Positions 1 to 8,408 of a stretch of DNA of 46,236 nucleotides are shown piece by piece. Under the pieces are notes generated by a model. It had not been told where the DNA came from and made no database searches. It saw only the letters and a program-made list of their open reading frames with translations. A program made the position numbers and the translations under genes. This stretch comes from Bacteroidota bacterium. Lineage in GTDB: Bacteria; Bacteroidota; Bacteroidia; Chitinophagales; Saprospiraceae. The DNA lies in assembly GCA_024642665.1 (NCBI GenBank), contig JAHEAR010000016.1, positions 36,567-82,802 on the forward strand, written 5' to 3'. Position 1 is the stretch's first letter. Every line of letters starts with the position of its first letter.

Positions 1-1233
1 ATTCTGCCGTGATCACTGCTGTAGCTAACGTAGAAAAACCATTGTCGATCGCAACATCCACCACTGTAATTGCAGGAAGTACGACTGAATTCAGTATATG
101 TACAACACCATTGTCAGCTCCAACGTCTGCTCCGGTCACCTGTGCTTGATTGACAAATACTTCACCTCCTGATGTCTTTGTTAGTTTCAATGTGTTCGAC
201 ATACTTAACGGGCTAACGATATCTCCGTTATTGATCATGTCTGAAGTCACTTCACTACCCAGCACATGGTATGCCAGAATGTCTCCCAGGTTAGGCAAGG
301 TGAGTAAGGTTGGTATATCTATACCAAGAGTCATTACCAGGTCATCAAAGGCGGTATTGGTTGGTGCAAATACGGTATACGCAGCAAATGGATCTGATAG
401 GGCAGGTATTAATTCTGCCGTGATCACTGCTGTAGCTAACGTAGAAAAACCATTGTCGATCGCAACGTCCACAACGGTATTCGCAGGAAGTACGACTGAA
501 TTCAGAACATGTACAACCCCATTATCAGCATCTACATCTGCTCCGGTCACCTGAGCCTGATTGACAAATACTTCGCCTCCTGTAGTCTTTGTTAGTTTTA
601 ATGTGTTTGATGAACTTAACGGATTGACGATGTCTCCATTATTGATCATATCTGAAGTCACCTCCATACCCAGTACATGGTAGGTGAGAATGTCTCCAAG
701 GTTTGGCAAAGTGAGCAAGGTGGGGATATCTATTCCCAGGTTCATCACCAGATCATCAAAGGCGAGATTGGTTGGTGCAAATACGGTATACGCAGCAAAC
801 GGATCTGATAGGACAGGAATTAATTCTGCCGTAATCACCGCCGTGGCTAGCGTTGAAAAACCATTGTCGATCGCAACGTCCACAACGGTATTCGCAGGTA
901 ATAATACGGCATTGACAGAGTGAACAATACCGTTGTCTGTTGTCAAATCCGGTGCATTCACCTGAGCCTGGTTAACGAAAACATCACCCATTGAGGTCTT
1001 GGTTAACTTCAGTGTATTGGCGGCATTTAAAGGCGTAACAATATCGCCGTTCATGATTGCGTCTGAACTAACTGTTTGTCCTAATACGTGATATAAAAGC
1101 ACCTGATCAAGGTTTGGCAACGCCAGGAGGCCGGCAAGGTCAGTGTTAAGTGCCGCTGCCAAGGCATCAAAAGCAGCATTATCAGGGGCAAAAACCGTTA
1201 ATGTGGCATTGTTGTCCTGAAGCGCTGCATCAA
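1..1233 (-). repeat. 411-bp tandem coding repeats (FAS1 domains)
   Basis: The same stretch beginning attctgccgt recurs at positions 1, 412 and 823, an exact 411-bp spacing (137 codons). The first two units are almost identical at DNA level, the third slightly less so, and the signal-peptide-proximal domain is clearly more diverged. This points to recent in-frame duplication or gene conversion inside the fasciclin gene. Confidence 0.9.
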
Positions 1234-1396
1234 GTCCTTCCTGTTCAAGTGCGGCCTTTAATGACGTGTGGTTTGGGCTGGTCGCAATCACATCATCAAA
1301 CACATTCGTTTGGGCATAAAGGAACAACGTGGATAGGAAAAGAGGAACAAAAAGCAGGTTCCTCAGCGCTTTAAAAGGTAGAATTTCAAGTTTCAT
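1..1396 (-). CDS. Secreted multi-FAS1 (fasciclin) repeat protein, 3' end cut by window edge
   Basis: Reading the minus strand from the ATG at 1396 gives a hydrophobic signal peptide (FLSTLFLYAQ) followed at once by FAS1 domains. Each unit carries the family's landmarks: TVFAPT/DNxAF near the start, a LLxLPNLxxxLxYHVL block in the middle, and DNGVVHxLNxVxLP at the end. Three complete domains and the start of a fourth are visible; the frame is open to base 2, so the C-terminus lies outside the window. Domains two and three are nearly identical and repeat every 411 bp (137 aa). FAS1 proteins are extracellular adhesion or matrix proteins, so a surface or exopolymer-binding role is likely. A Bacteroidota protein like this would often end in a T9SS sorting domain or gliding-type C-terminus, which cannot be seen here. 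The assignment to FAS1 is firm; the role is inferred. Confidence 0.93.
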   Translation of the reverse strand, partial: MKLEILPFKALRNLLFVPLFLSTLFLYAQTNVFDDVIATSPNHTSLKAALEQEGLDAALQDNNATLTVFAPDNAAFDALAAALNTDLAGLLALPNLDQVLLYHVLGQTVSSDAIMNGDIVTPLNAANTLKLTKTSMGDVFVNQAQVNAPDLTTDNGIVHSVNAVLLPANTVVDVAIDNGFSTLATAVITAELIPVLSDPFAAYTVFAPTNLAFDDLVMNLGIDIPTLLTLPNLGDILTYHVLGMEVTSDMINNGDIVNPLSSSNTLKLTKTTGGEVFVNQAQVTGADVDADNGVVHVLNSVVLPANTVVDVAIDNGFSTLATAVITAELIPALSDPFAAYTVFAPTNTAFDDLVMTLGIDIPTLLTLPNLGDILAYHVLGSEVTSDMINNGDIVSPLSMSNTLKLTKTSGGEVFVNQAQVTGADVGADNGVVHILNSVVLPAITVVDVAIDNGFSTLATAVITAE

Positions 1397-2080
1397 AGTC
1401 TATTTTGTTTAGGTTTTTTAATGATTATTTAAACACAAGGGTTGTTGAAAAGTTTAAAGCTTTGATAAGAAAATTGTTTAGTACACGACAGAAATGAGCA
1501 AAACCCCGGTAGCAGGGAGGGCAAAGACATATGCCTATCCCTTTGTTTTTCAGCCTTTAATAGGGTAAAAAGCCACCAATAGCCTGGTGAGCACCCGCCT
1601 GATGTCCGATTTTTTGAGAAAAAGCTGATACCATTATTGCCCCAATGAAACCCATCAGGTCTAAAAGCAAAGACAGGAGGGGTGCTCAAAAGGGAACAGC
1701 CCTGCATCAAGTAGTACAACTTTATAAAATCAAAATGATCCAGGCGGGCAATTTTAAGCTCATCAACTTCTCCCCGAAACGCATAAACAGGAGACTGTAA
1801 TTGTCCATAAATATGAATGCGATCAGATTAAACGAGAAGTCGAAAAAACCCTGAACCGGGCGTGAAATGATATTAAAGTCTTAGGTGCGAAAGAGTATAT
1901 AAATGAAAAATTCCGGGTACGTTTTCTGATGCAGGGGATGAAAGCTATAGGGTTTTCTATCAATAAACTTCTCATTTACTTTTTCGAAATGAATACTTCC
2001 CTCACAGACAAATTCGTTCTCGATTAGGATGGCGACCCGGCATTCAATATTATATCCTTTCAAAAACAAATCAACTCCTT
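1397..2080. other. 684-bp stretch without a convincing gene
   Basis: This interval lies between the start of the FAS1 gene (minus strand) and the start of the MORN-like gene (plus strand), so it must hold two divergent promoters. A 96-codon minus frame (1429-1719) has no recognisable pattern. A 62-codon TTG-started minus frame (1881-2069) reads like a fragment of a beta-rich domain (NIECRVAILIENEFVCEG) but has no ATG and abuts the next gene. I see no RNA gene or strong terminator. It may hold decayed coding sequence. Confidence 0.5.
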
Positions 2081-2797
2081 ATGCCCAACGATCAATTCTT
2101 TAAATCCGGTGTGTGCTTTTCTGTAATGCTCTTCACGAGTATTATGCTTTGTGGACAAAACAACTGCAATGATTTTAAAGCGGACCTCCCAACCCTATCG
2201 GATTGTAATCAGCCACTTCAATCCACCTTAATCAGATATAATGCTATCGCCAATCATTTTGGCATTAAAGACACTATAATTTGCTTTTGTACGCATGGGA
2301 AAAACCAGTATGCCTTTCGAAACGAAGTGGTGGAAACCATGACGGCCAGCAAACTCCCTGATGGTGGGGAAGAGTTGATCCTGGAAACGTATCATGCAAA
2401 GGTTAAAATTACCAGTCAATTTAATTCAGTTTCAAACGGAGATACTACGACTACCTCACCGGTATTTTCATTTTTGGTCATCATTGAATTCGATGATATT
2501 CCTGATGAAGTTTTGCACTATACGGATGATGGATTCGTCCGATATGACTCCACCCATGGTCGAAAAGATGGGTTCTATGAAGAAAAATACTGCAATGGAA
2601 ATCTTCGCATTTCCGGACAATATTGCTTAATGGACTCCATCCAAAGAGACACCATGGTGATATTTAATCCTGAAACGTATGAGGAGGAAACCCTCATCAC
2701 GGTATCGTATGTCCATTCGAAGAAAACTGGACCATGGACCTATTATGACATTAATGGCGTCCTGGAAAAAGAGGAAACATTTAGTCCCTGTAAATAA
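2081..2797 (+). CDS. Secreted protein with C-terminal MORN/YwqK-type repeats
   Basis: This 238-residue protein begins with a hydrophobic segment (residues about 11-25, ending MLCGQ) that resembles a signal peptide. The C-terminal half contains two units of the type GxxDGFYEExYxNGNLRxxGxY and KKTGPWxYYDxNGxLEKEE. These are the MORN-variant (YwqK-like) repeats common in secreted Bacteroidota proteins. The middle region (about 40-150) is not recognised; it has two cysteines close together (ICFC) that could form a disulfide. Such proteins are usually periplasmic or surface proteins of unknown role. The gene is followed after 118 bp by the GT87 gene on the same strand, which could be co-transcribed. 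The repeat call is reasonably sure; function is unknown. Confidence 0.7.
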   Translation: MPNDQFFKSGVCFSVMLFTSIMLCGQNNCNDFKADLPTLSDCNQPLQSTLIRYNAIANHFGIKDTIICFCTHGKNQYAFRNEVVETMTASKLPDGGEELILETYHAKVKITSQFNSVSNGDTTTTSPVFSFLVIIEFDDIPDEVLHYTDDGFVRYDSTHGRKDGFYEEKYCNGNLRISGQYCLMDSIQRDTMVIFNPETYEEETLITVSYVHSKKTGPWTYYDINGVLEKEETFSPCK

Positions 2798-2914
2798 ATC
2801 GCACCGGTTTAATTTCAAGCCATCTAAAAATAGATATCTTCGTTTTGTTCCTGATGTTGATGCCATCCATCAACATCTGTCACCGGTTCTATTTTTTTGC
2901 TTTCCCTTCTTTGG

Positions 2915-4186
2915 ATGAACAAGCGACAATACGTCATAGCTAATATTATTCTTGGTCTGATCGCCGTCGTCCTCTTGCATGAGCTCATTCGCGATGCTTC
3001 CAAAACCGGTGATTTTATGGGGTATGTCAATGCCGGCAGCCATGTGTTTTACGGAGAAAATATCTATTCAGATCCAATCAATACCTGGCCTCCTTTTTTC
3101 TCCGTTTTCAGTGTCCCACTCGCCATGGGAGATGAGATCAGTAGTTATTTTATTCGTTTTATCTGGCTGGTCGGGAGCTTAGTGGCGATGTATTATGCCC
3201 TTGCATTAACCACTCAATTGGTATTCCACAAACCCCTGGTCTTTCGAAAGCATCAGGCAGGCATCATGATTCAGGATCCTCTTGTGCTGGTGCCTTTGAT
3301 ACTCCTTCTCCGCTACATCATGGACAATATGATGAATGTGCAAATCAACATGTACATGCTTTTCTGCAGTCTGCTGGCCATCACTTTTTTCACACAGAAA
3401 AAATATGCCTGGGCCGGCATGTTGATAGGACTAACCATCTCCCTGAAAGTATATACCATTTTCTTTGTTTTCTATTTTCTCTTCAAAAGAGAATTTAAGG
3501 TAGTCGGCTGGACGCTTCTCGCCGTGTTGTTATTTAATTTAATTCCTCTTCCAGTTTTCGGATACGATCAATACATCGCTTACTATGTGCAATGGATCAA
3601 TGAGGTGGCACCCCATTCGTTTTTCACCAACCATACAAATCAATCGCTTTTTGCGATGTTTTTACGGTTTCTTTCTCCTTCGCATAACGAGCTGAACTTA
3701 ATGGTCAATTTTCTGGAGATGAAACCGCATGCCGTCAAACTTTTGACCTATGCGGTAGTTTGTTTGGCTTCAATCTATCCGGCTTATGTCTTCAGAAGAA
3801 AATTAAAAGACCTGGTAAGTTTGAATTCCATTGTAGAATATTCATTGGTGTTTTCGATCATTCCTTTATTATCACCCGTGTCCTGGAAAGCCTATTTCAT
3901 TTTTCTCTGGCTGCCGTACTTTTTAACCTATGCCTTATTGTACCGGACAGATTCTACGTTGGCCAAATCAACACATCAATGGCTAAGAGGCTGCTTCTGG
4001 GTATCTGTTGGTATGACCGTATTCTCCTCAGAACTATTTCTAGGTATTCATTTATCAGATGTGCTGGAGGTTTGGTCAATTGTTACGGTTGGCGCTATAG
4101 TCCTTCTGTTTGTCCAATTTTATATCGCTCTTCATGTTGACAAGTTTGATGTCAGCACTGTCAAAATTTTACATCCTCCGGATTAG
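2915..4186 (+). CDS. GT87-like (DUF2029) polytopic membrane glycosyltransferase
   Basis: This protein of about 423 residues is strongly hydrophobic, with roughly nine to eleven membrane segments. The first loop after the N-terminal helix has the features of the GT-C family GT87/DUF2029: a GDFMGYVNAG segment, GxNIYSDP, and NTWPPFFSVFSVPLA (the usual pattern is D..Y..A..l..G..pY....pP....l..Pl). Family members such as mycobacterial PimE transfer sugars from polyprenyl-phosphate donors to lipid-linked acceptors on the outer face of the cytoplasmic membrane. I chose the ATG at 2915 (MNKRQYVIAN) over a TTG 18 bp upstream, because positive residues then directly precede the first helix. Acceptor and donor cannot be told from sequence, and no other glycan-assembly genes flank it. 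Confidence 0.75.
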   Translation: MNKRQYVIANIILGLIAVVLLHELIRDASKTGDFMGYVNAGSHVFYGENIYSDPINTWPPFFSVFSVPLAMGDEISSYFIRFIWLVGSLVAMYYALALTTQLVFHKPLVFRKHQAGIMIQDPLVLVPLILLLRYIMDNMMNVQINMYMLFCSLLAITFFTQKKYAWAGMLIGLTISLKVYTIFFVFYFLFKREFKVVGWTLLAVLLFNLIPLPVFGYDQYIAYYVQWINEVAPHSFFTNHTNQSLFAMFLRFLSPSHNELNLMVNFLEMKPHAVKLLTYAVVCLASIYPAYVFRRKLKDLVSLNSIVEYSLVFSIIPLLSPVSWKAYFIFLWLPYFLTYALLYRTDSTLAKSTHQWLRGCFWVSVGMTVFSSELFLGIHLSDVLEVWSIVTVGAIVLLFVQFYIALHVDKFDVSTVKILHPPD

Positions 4187-4253
4187 CCATGGAAAAAATG
4201 CAAACTGACATTTTGTTTATCTGAACCGCTAAAAATGAGTTTGCCCTTCTATT

Positions 4254-4895
4254 CTAATCATCGAGCAATCCCCAATCCATGGCTTTACGAATCATGCCGA
4301 CAGAATTGGTGACATCCATTTTGACAAATAGATTGCGTTTGTGCGTAGCGACCGTGTTCGTACTGACGAAAAGCTCATCTGCAATTTGTTGCGTGGTGAG
4401 TTGTTTCGCGATGAGTTTAAGGACATCAAGTTCGCGCGATGTGATGCGAGGGGTCAGACCGGGTAGTGATTTAGGTTTGTCGCTTAGACTGTTAATCATT
4501 TTCTCTGTAAGGTGAGGGCTGAGCACTTTTTTTCCTGCAAAGGCATCTTTGATCCCTTGAATCAATATTTCCTGCGATGAGTTTTTCAATAAATAGCCTG
4601 TAGCCCCGTTCTTAAAGATTGTCGTAATGATACTGCCTTCATCATTGGTGGTGAGCATTAATATCCTGATGTTTGGATAACTTTTTTTGACGTGGATGAT
4701 CGTTTCCAATCCATCCATTTCCGGCATTTGCAGATCCAGTAAGAGCACATCAACCTCGATTGATTTCAGAGCTTCAAGCACCTCCAGTCCATTTGATGCA
4801 GTACCGACTACTTCAAGTTCCGGATCGCTTTCCAAAATAGCTCTGATGCCATGGAGCAGTATTAAATGATCATCCGCCAGCAATAGTCTAATCAT
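4254..4895 (-). CDS. NarL/LuxR-family response regulator
   Basis: This 213-residue protein has a receiver domain (1-120) with the acidic pair D8/D9, the phospho-acceptor D54 in LLLDLQMPEMDG, a Thr-rich switch (MLTTND) and the conserved Lys in YLLKNSS. A LuxR-type helix-turn-helix follows at about 147-208 (LTxRELDVLKLIAKQLTTQQIADELFVSTNTVATHKRN). It is a transcription factor whose DNA binding should depend on phosphorylation. Its start overlaps the stop of the upstream histidine kinase gene by 4 bp (ATGA), so the two are translationally coupled partners. A palindromic element duplicated upstream of the kinase gene is a plausible target of autoregulation. The call is secure; the regulon is unknown. 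Confidence 0.95.
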   Translation of the reverse strand: MIRLLLADDHLILLHGIRAILESDPELEVVGTASNGLEVLEALKSIEVDVLLLDLQMPEMDGLETIIHVKKSYPNIRILMLTTNDEGSIITTIFKNGATGYLLKNSSQEILIQGIKDAFAGKKVLSPHLTEKMINSLSDKPKSLPGLTPRITSRELDVLKLIAKQLTTQQIADELFVSTNTVATHKRNLFVKMDVTNSVGMIRKAMDWGLLDD

Positions 4896-6799
4896 GATGC
4901 ACTGCTTTTAAGATTTGTTTTCAATGGGACATTGATACTGGCCATCGTACCTTTGCCCGGCTGACTTTCAATTTCATACTGGCCACCGATATGTGCTGTG
5001 CGAAACGCAATGCTACGAAGTCCCATCCCTTCCTTTGCCCGAACGCTTTCCGTATCAAATCCTATCCCATCATCTTCCACCGTCAGGTTGAGCCAGTCAT
5101 CACCATATGTCAATTGAATATTTACTTCTTTTGCCTTAGCATACTTAATAATGTTATTTAACAATTCCTGTGTTATTCTGAACAACATCATTTCGGTCGC
5201 ATCGTCCAATTCTTTTTCTTCTCCATACACATTAAACAATGCGCGAAAACCATGGGTCTGATCATTCGTTTGCACAAGATCTTCAAGCGCCCGGTTTAAA
5301 CCCAACCGTTCCAGTGCCTGTGGCATCATTTCATGTGATATTTTTCGCACTTCCTGACACGCGGCATCAATCAGTGTATTAGCAGAATTGAATAGCTCCT
5401 TGTCGCTTGTGACATGGCCGGCTAATCCTAAATTGCCCACCGTGACCTTCACTGTGGAAAGCAGATTGCCTAGTCCATCATGCAGATCTCTCGCGATTCG
5501 CGCTCTTTCTTTTTCCTGTCCTTCCAGCATTGCGCGCATAGCAATAAACTGTTGCTTTTGCTTAAACGTCGTCAGTTCCAGATGTTTTGCTTTCATTCTG
5601 TTTTGATACACCAGTAATCCGATAATAAGCACCAGCAACATAATACCCAGAAAGATCAAAAGAAACTTAACCTGTGTTTCCTTTTTTCTGTTTACAAGTT
5701 CTTCTTCCAGCAATTGAATTTTCAATTGTTCCTGTTTGTACTGCGATTTTAAATTCGCCAAACCCCCCAGACTTGCATCACTGAGTTTTATTTCTTCATC
5801 CATTTGTTTCTGTTCTTCCAACAAGGCATAGGCTCGTTTGTAATCACCATCCACAAGCGCCTTTTTTCTTCTGACATCGAGAATGCTGTAGCCAAACTGA
5901 TGGGGTCCACCCTTCGCCAGGATATCCAATGCCATTTGAATGGGTACCATAGAATTTCGAATGCCTAAACGCGACATTTGTGCGACCAGAGCGGTGGTAT
6001 CTTTTCCGGCAAGCGCCACGTCACATACCATCGCTGATATTTCAATCAGTGTTTCGACAGAACTTTTACTGACATTTCTCATTCGGAAACGATACGATTC
6101 AAGGTAAAAATTCAGCGCTTCTTTAGGTCTGTCGAGCATAGCAGCACACCTCCCCATACCGTAGTAAATCCGACCAAGTTCTTCTGTATTATACGGATTT
6201 TCTGAAAGCCGATAGACCAAAGCGGTATCATATTTTTCAATGGCTTCCTGGGGTTTGTTCAAATCTGTCAGGACGACTGCCCAATTGTTCAGGACGACTG
6301 CCTGCCGATGTTTATTTCCGGATTTACCAAAATACTCATAGGCACTTTGCAGGGAAACTAACGCCTCTTCCAAAGAACCATATTCCATTAGAATAATGGC
6401 TCTTGTATTATGTACCGCACCCAGCCCCTCGTCATCCTGCAGCCGTGTGAAAATAGTCAGTGCACTATCGAGATAGGCTGTTTTAATATTCGTCCGCTGC
6501 AAATCATAACACCAGGCAAGACAATTAAAAGCTTTACCGATCAATCGATCATTCCTGAGTTTTTTGGCGAGTTGGAGTGCTTTATGGCCATTGCTGACAG
6601 CTTCCTCACCGGTATACTGCAGTAGAGCAATAGTGATATAAAGCTCACATTTCGTTGAATCATTGGTCGTCTTATCAATGATCTGAAACAAGCTGTCCAC
6701 TTTTGGCGACCCACCAAATACCGGTAGCTGGCTTGTCAATAGAAAGACAAGCAGTATCCATCGCTTTATTAAAAAATGATCAGGGTTAAAGGAAAACAC
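4892..6799 (-). CDS. TPR-sensor histidine kinase (HisKA_3 type)
   Basis: This 635-residue protein has a signal-like hydrophobic N-terminus (12-29) and a periplasmic region (about 30-340) built of TPR-like helices (for example AVVLNNWAVVLTDLNKPQEAIEKYDTAL at 167-194). A coiled-coil stretch (340-375) and one membrane helix (about 378-398) follow. The cytoplasmic kinase carries H440 in ERARIARDLHDGLGN, the HisKA_3 phosphorylation box, then an HATPase_c domain with an N-box (LLNNIIKYAKAK), DDGIGFD and GMGLRS. It is the sensor partner of the adjoining LuxR-type regulator. The TPR sensor plus HisKA_3 architecture is common in Bacteroidota; the signal it senses is not known. The gene is transcribed away from the DUF4395-methyltransferase operon and shares its promoter region. 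Confidence 0.93.
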   Translation of the reverse strand: MFSFNPDHFLIKRWILLVFLLTSQLPVFGGSPKVDSLFQIIDKTTNDSTKCELYITIALLQYTGEEAVSNGHKALQLAKKLRNDRLIGKAFNCLAWCYDLQRTNIKTAYLDSALTIFTRLQDDEGLGAVHNTRAIILMEYGSLEEALVSLQSAYEYFGKSGNKHRQAVVLNNWAVVLTDLNKPQEAIEKYDTALVYRLSENPYNTEELGRIYYGMGRCAAMLDRPKEALNFYLESYRFRMRNVSKSSVETLIEISAMVCDVALAGKDTTALVAQMSRLGIRNSMVPIQMALDILAKGGPHQFGYSILDVRRKKALVDGDYKRAYALLEEQKQMDEEIKLSDASLGGLANLKSQYKQEQLKIQLLEEELVNRKKETQVKFLLIFLGIMLLVLIIGLLVYQNRMKAKHLELTTFKQKQQFIAMRAMLEGQEKERARIARDLHDGLGNLLSTVKVTVGNLGLAGHVTSDKELFNSANTLIDAACQEVRKISHEMMPQALERLGLNRALEDLVQTNDQTHGFRALFNVYGEEKELDDATEMMLFRITQELLNNIIKYAKAKEVNIQLTYGDDWLNLTVEDDGIGFDTESVRAKEGMGLRSIAFRTAHIGGQYEIESQPGKGTMASINVPLKTNLKSSAS

Positions 6800-6857
6800 G
6801 TTGTAAATGACTCGTTTTCATAAAGATATAAAGATATATGGGTCGCCTTTCCCCTCT

Positions 6858-6902
6858 CTCACACAATTAGGTGATTTTTTTTCCTCACACAATTATGTGA
6901 GG
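6858..6902. promoter_or_regulatory. Duplicated palindromic operator in a divergent promoter
   Basis: CTCACACAATTAGGTGA at 6858-6874 recurs with one change as CTCACACAATTATGTGA at 6884-6900, 26 bp downstream. The second copy sits in the near-perfect 20-bp palindrome CCTCACACAATTATGTGAGG (6883-6902), with one mismatched pair. The two sites lie between the kinase gene start (6799) and the DUF4395 gene start (7010). They could be bound by the neighbouring LuxR-type regulator; this is inference from position and symmetry. Confidence 0.6.
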
Positions 6903-7009
6903 CCGCTATAGCAAAACGATGATTTTCAAATATCATGGAATAGGGTGTTGAATGGAATACGCAGCAGCCGGACCTTTGACCTGTCAAACAACAAATCATT
7001 AAAAGCTTT

Positions 7010-7507
7010 ATGAAGAGTCATACTTTACTATCAAAATGGAGAATTAACAGAGTCAGAGAACAAGGCTACTTCCAGATGTCCGATCAACAAATTTCTGATC
7101 TTGCATTTGGCAACCGATTTGCCTTTATACTTTGTTCGAGTTTTCTCATTGTGGGTGTCGTCACCACCAACATTCCGATTCTGACCGCCATGTTAATGGT
7201 GGCCATCGGAGGTTTTATCCTTCCGTTTCATCCTTTTGATTATATCTATAATAACCTGTTGGCTAAAAGCCTTGGAAAACCAAAACTGCCAAAGAGATCA
7301 GATCAGTTGAAGTTTGCCTGTACCCTGGCGACGATTTTTATCCTGACCACGATATACATGTTTTCTCAGGGCTTTATCACCATTGGCTATATCACCGGAG
7401 CGGTGCTCTGTGCCGTAGCAACGACCGTCAGCACAACGGACCTCTGCATACCCTCCCTGATCTATAATGCACTCTTTCTTGAAAAGAAAAAAAGTATGAC
7501 ACAATAA
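7010..7507 (+). CDS. DUF4395-family membrane protein
   Basis: This 165-residue protein has about four membrane helices. The pattern NRFAF followed by two helices, a short loop with LGKPKLPKRSDQLKFA, two more helices and a final DLCIPSLIYNALF matches the DUF4395 family. In that family a kRFA-type loop and a Cys-containing end (often GxCxGCxxY) are typical; only one of the usual end cysteines remains here. The function of the family is unknown. It is the first gene of a three-gene plus-strand operon with an ArsM-like methyltransferase and an MddA-like enzyme. The ATG at 7010 gives a basic N-terminal tail; an ATG at 7076 (MSDQQIS) is a credible alternative start. Confidence 0.75.
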   Translation: MKSHTLLSKWRINRVREQGYFQMSDQQISDLAFGNRFAFILCSSFLIVGVVTTNIPILTAMLMVAIGGFILPFHPFDYIYNNLLAKSLGKPKLPKRSDQLKFACTLATIFILTTIYMFSQGFITIGYITGAVLCAVATTVSTTDLCIPSLIYNALFLEKKKSMTQ

Positions 7508-7560
7508 GTTCAATCCTTCTATTTCATTTAATTAAATCTTCCAACTTAAACACAATTAAT

Positions 7561-8355
7561 ATGATCGCTACCGCAGAATTACCGGCACCCATGACACAGG
7601 TCAATCCGGAAGAATTGGAAAGTAAAGTCAAACAAATGTACCATGATGTAGCTGAACATCCGGAAGTGGAATATCACTTCGAAATGGGTAGAAAATTAGC
7701 CGAACGACTTGGTTACTCAAAAGAAGAGTTAGATCAGATTCCACAGGAAGCCATCGAATCTTTTGCCGGCGTAGGAAATATTTTTGAACTCGCAGATTTA
7801 CAGGAAGGAGATGTGGTCGTCGATCTAGGGAGTGGCTCGGGCATGGATGCTTTTTATGCCGCTAATATAGTCGGGGAAACAGGTGAAATATTTGGCATTG
7901 ATATGACGATGGCGCAAATAAATAAATCCAGACGATTAAAAGACAAAGGTACGTTTGAGCAAACCTATTTTATCGATGCCCATATCGAAAACCTTCCCAT
8001 CATATCCAATACGATCGATGCGGTCATCAGCAATGGGGTCATCAATCTGTCCAGCAAGAAAAAGAATGTCTTCAAAGAAGCTGCCCGTGTACTGAGACCG
8101 GGAGGAAAACTGGTGATTGCAGATATTATCGCCACCGAAAAGCTTCCTGAGAGCATCACCAGTGATGCCACTTTGTGGGCGGCTTGTATCGGTGGAGCAA
8201 TTGAATTAAATGAATACACAGACTACATCCGCCAAGCCGGTTTTGATATCATAGAGGTTATAGAAAATCCTTATTCCTTTATCTCTTCCAATGCGCGAGG
8301 GGCGACCAAAAAATATGGTATACGAAGTGTCTCTATCCTTGCGATCAAAATTTAA
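7561..8355 (+). CDS. Class I SAM methyltransferase, ArsM-like but without its arsenic cysteines
   Basis: This 264-residue protein has SAM motif I at 88-94 (DLGSGSG), the acidic ribose-binding residue in GIDMT (about 112-116), and post-motif VLRPGGKLVIAD (177-188). The N-terminal YHDVAEHP...YHFEMGRKLAERLGYS segment and FAGVGNIF are typical of the ArsM/UbiE-like group often annotated as arsenite methyltransferase. ArsM needs cysteines that bind As(III). At the SNCVxNLS position this protein has SNGVINLS (G159), and only the later cysteine (C209, AACIGGA) remains; no N-terminal cysteine is present. Arsenite methylation is therefore unlikely, and a small-molecule, thiol or other chalcogen substrate is possible. 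It sits 53 bp before the MddA-like gene, so the two likely act together. Confidence 0.82.
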   Translation: MIATAELPAPMTQVNPEELESKVKQMYHDVAEHPEVEYHFEMGRKLAERLGYSKEELDQIPQEAIESFAGVGNIFELADLQEGDVVVDLGSGSGMDAFYAANIVGETGEIFGIDMTMAQINKSRRLKDKGTFEQTYFIDAHIENLPIISNTIDAVISNGVINLSSKKKNVFKEAARVLRPGGKLVIADIIATEKLPESITSDATLWAACIGGAIELNEYTDYIRQAGFDIIEVIENPYSFISSNARGATKKYGIRSVSILAIKI

Positions 8356-8408
8356 TACGCGCTCATACCATTATTTCAAATCACATTTTAAAAACTAATT
8401 TAAACATC

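Noticed and set aside
150-923. Plus-strand frames of 134 and 79 codons opposite the FAS1 gene
   Set aside because: They are antisense shadows that repeat with the same 411-bp period as the FAS1 domains.
1429-1719. 96-codon minus-strand frame upstream of the FAS1 gene
   Set aside because: No protein-like pattern or family resemblance, and it lies within the probable promoter region of the FAS1 gene.
7561-8355. Annotation as arsenite methyltransferase ArsM
   Set aside because: The key cysteine in SNCVxNLS is Gly and no N-terminal cysteine is present; only the fold and SAM site agree.
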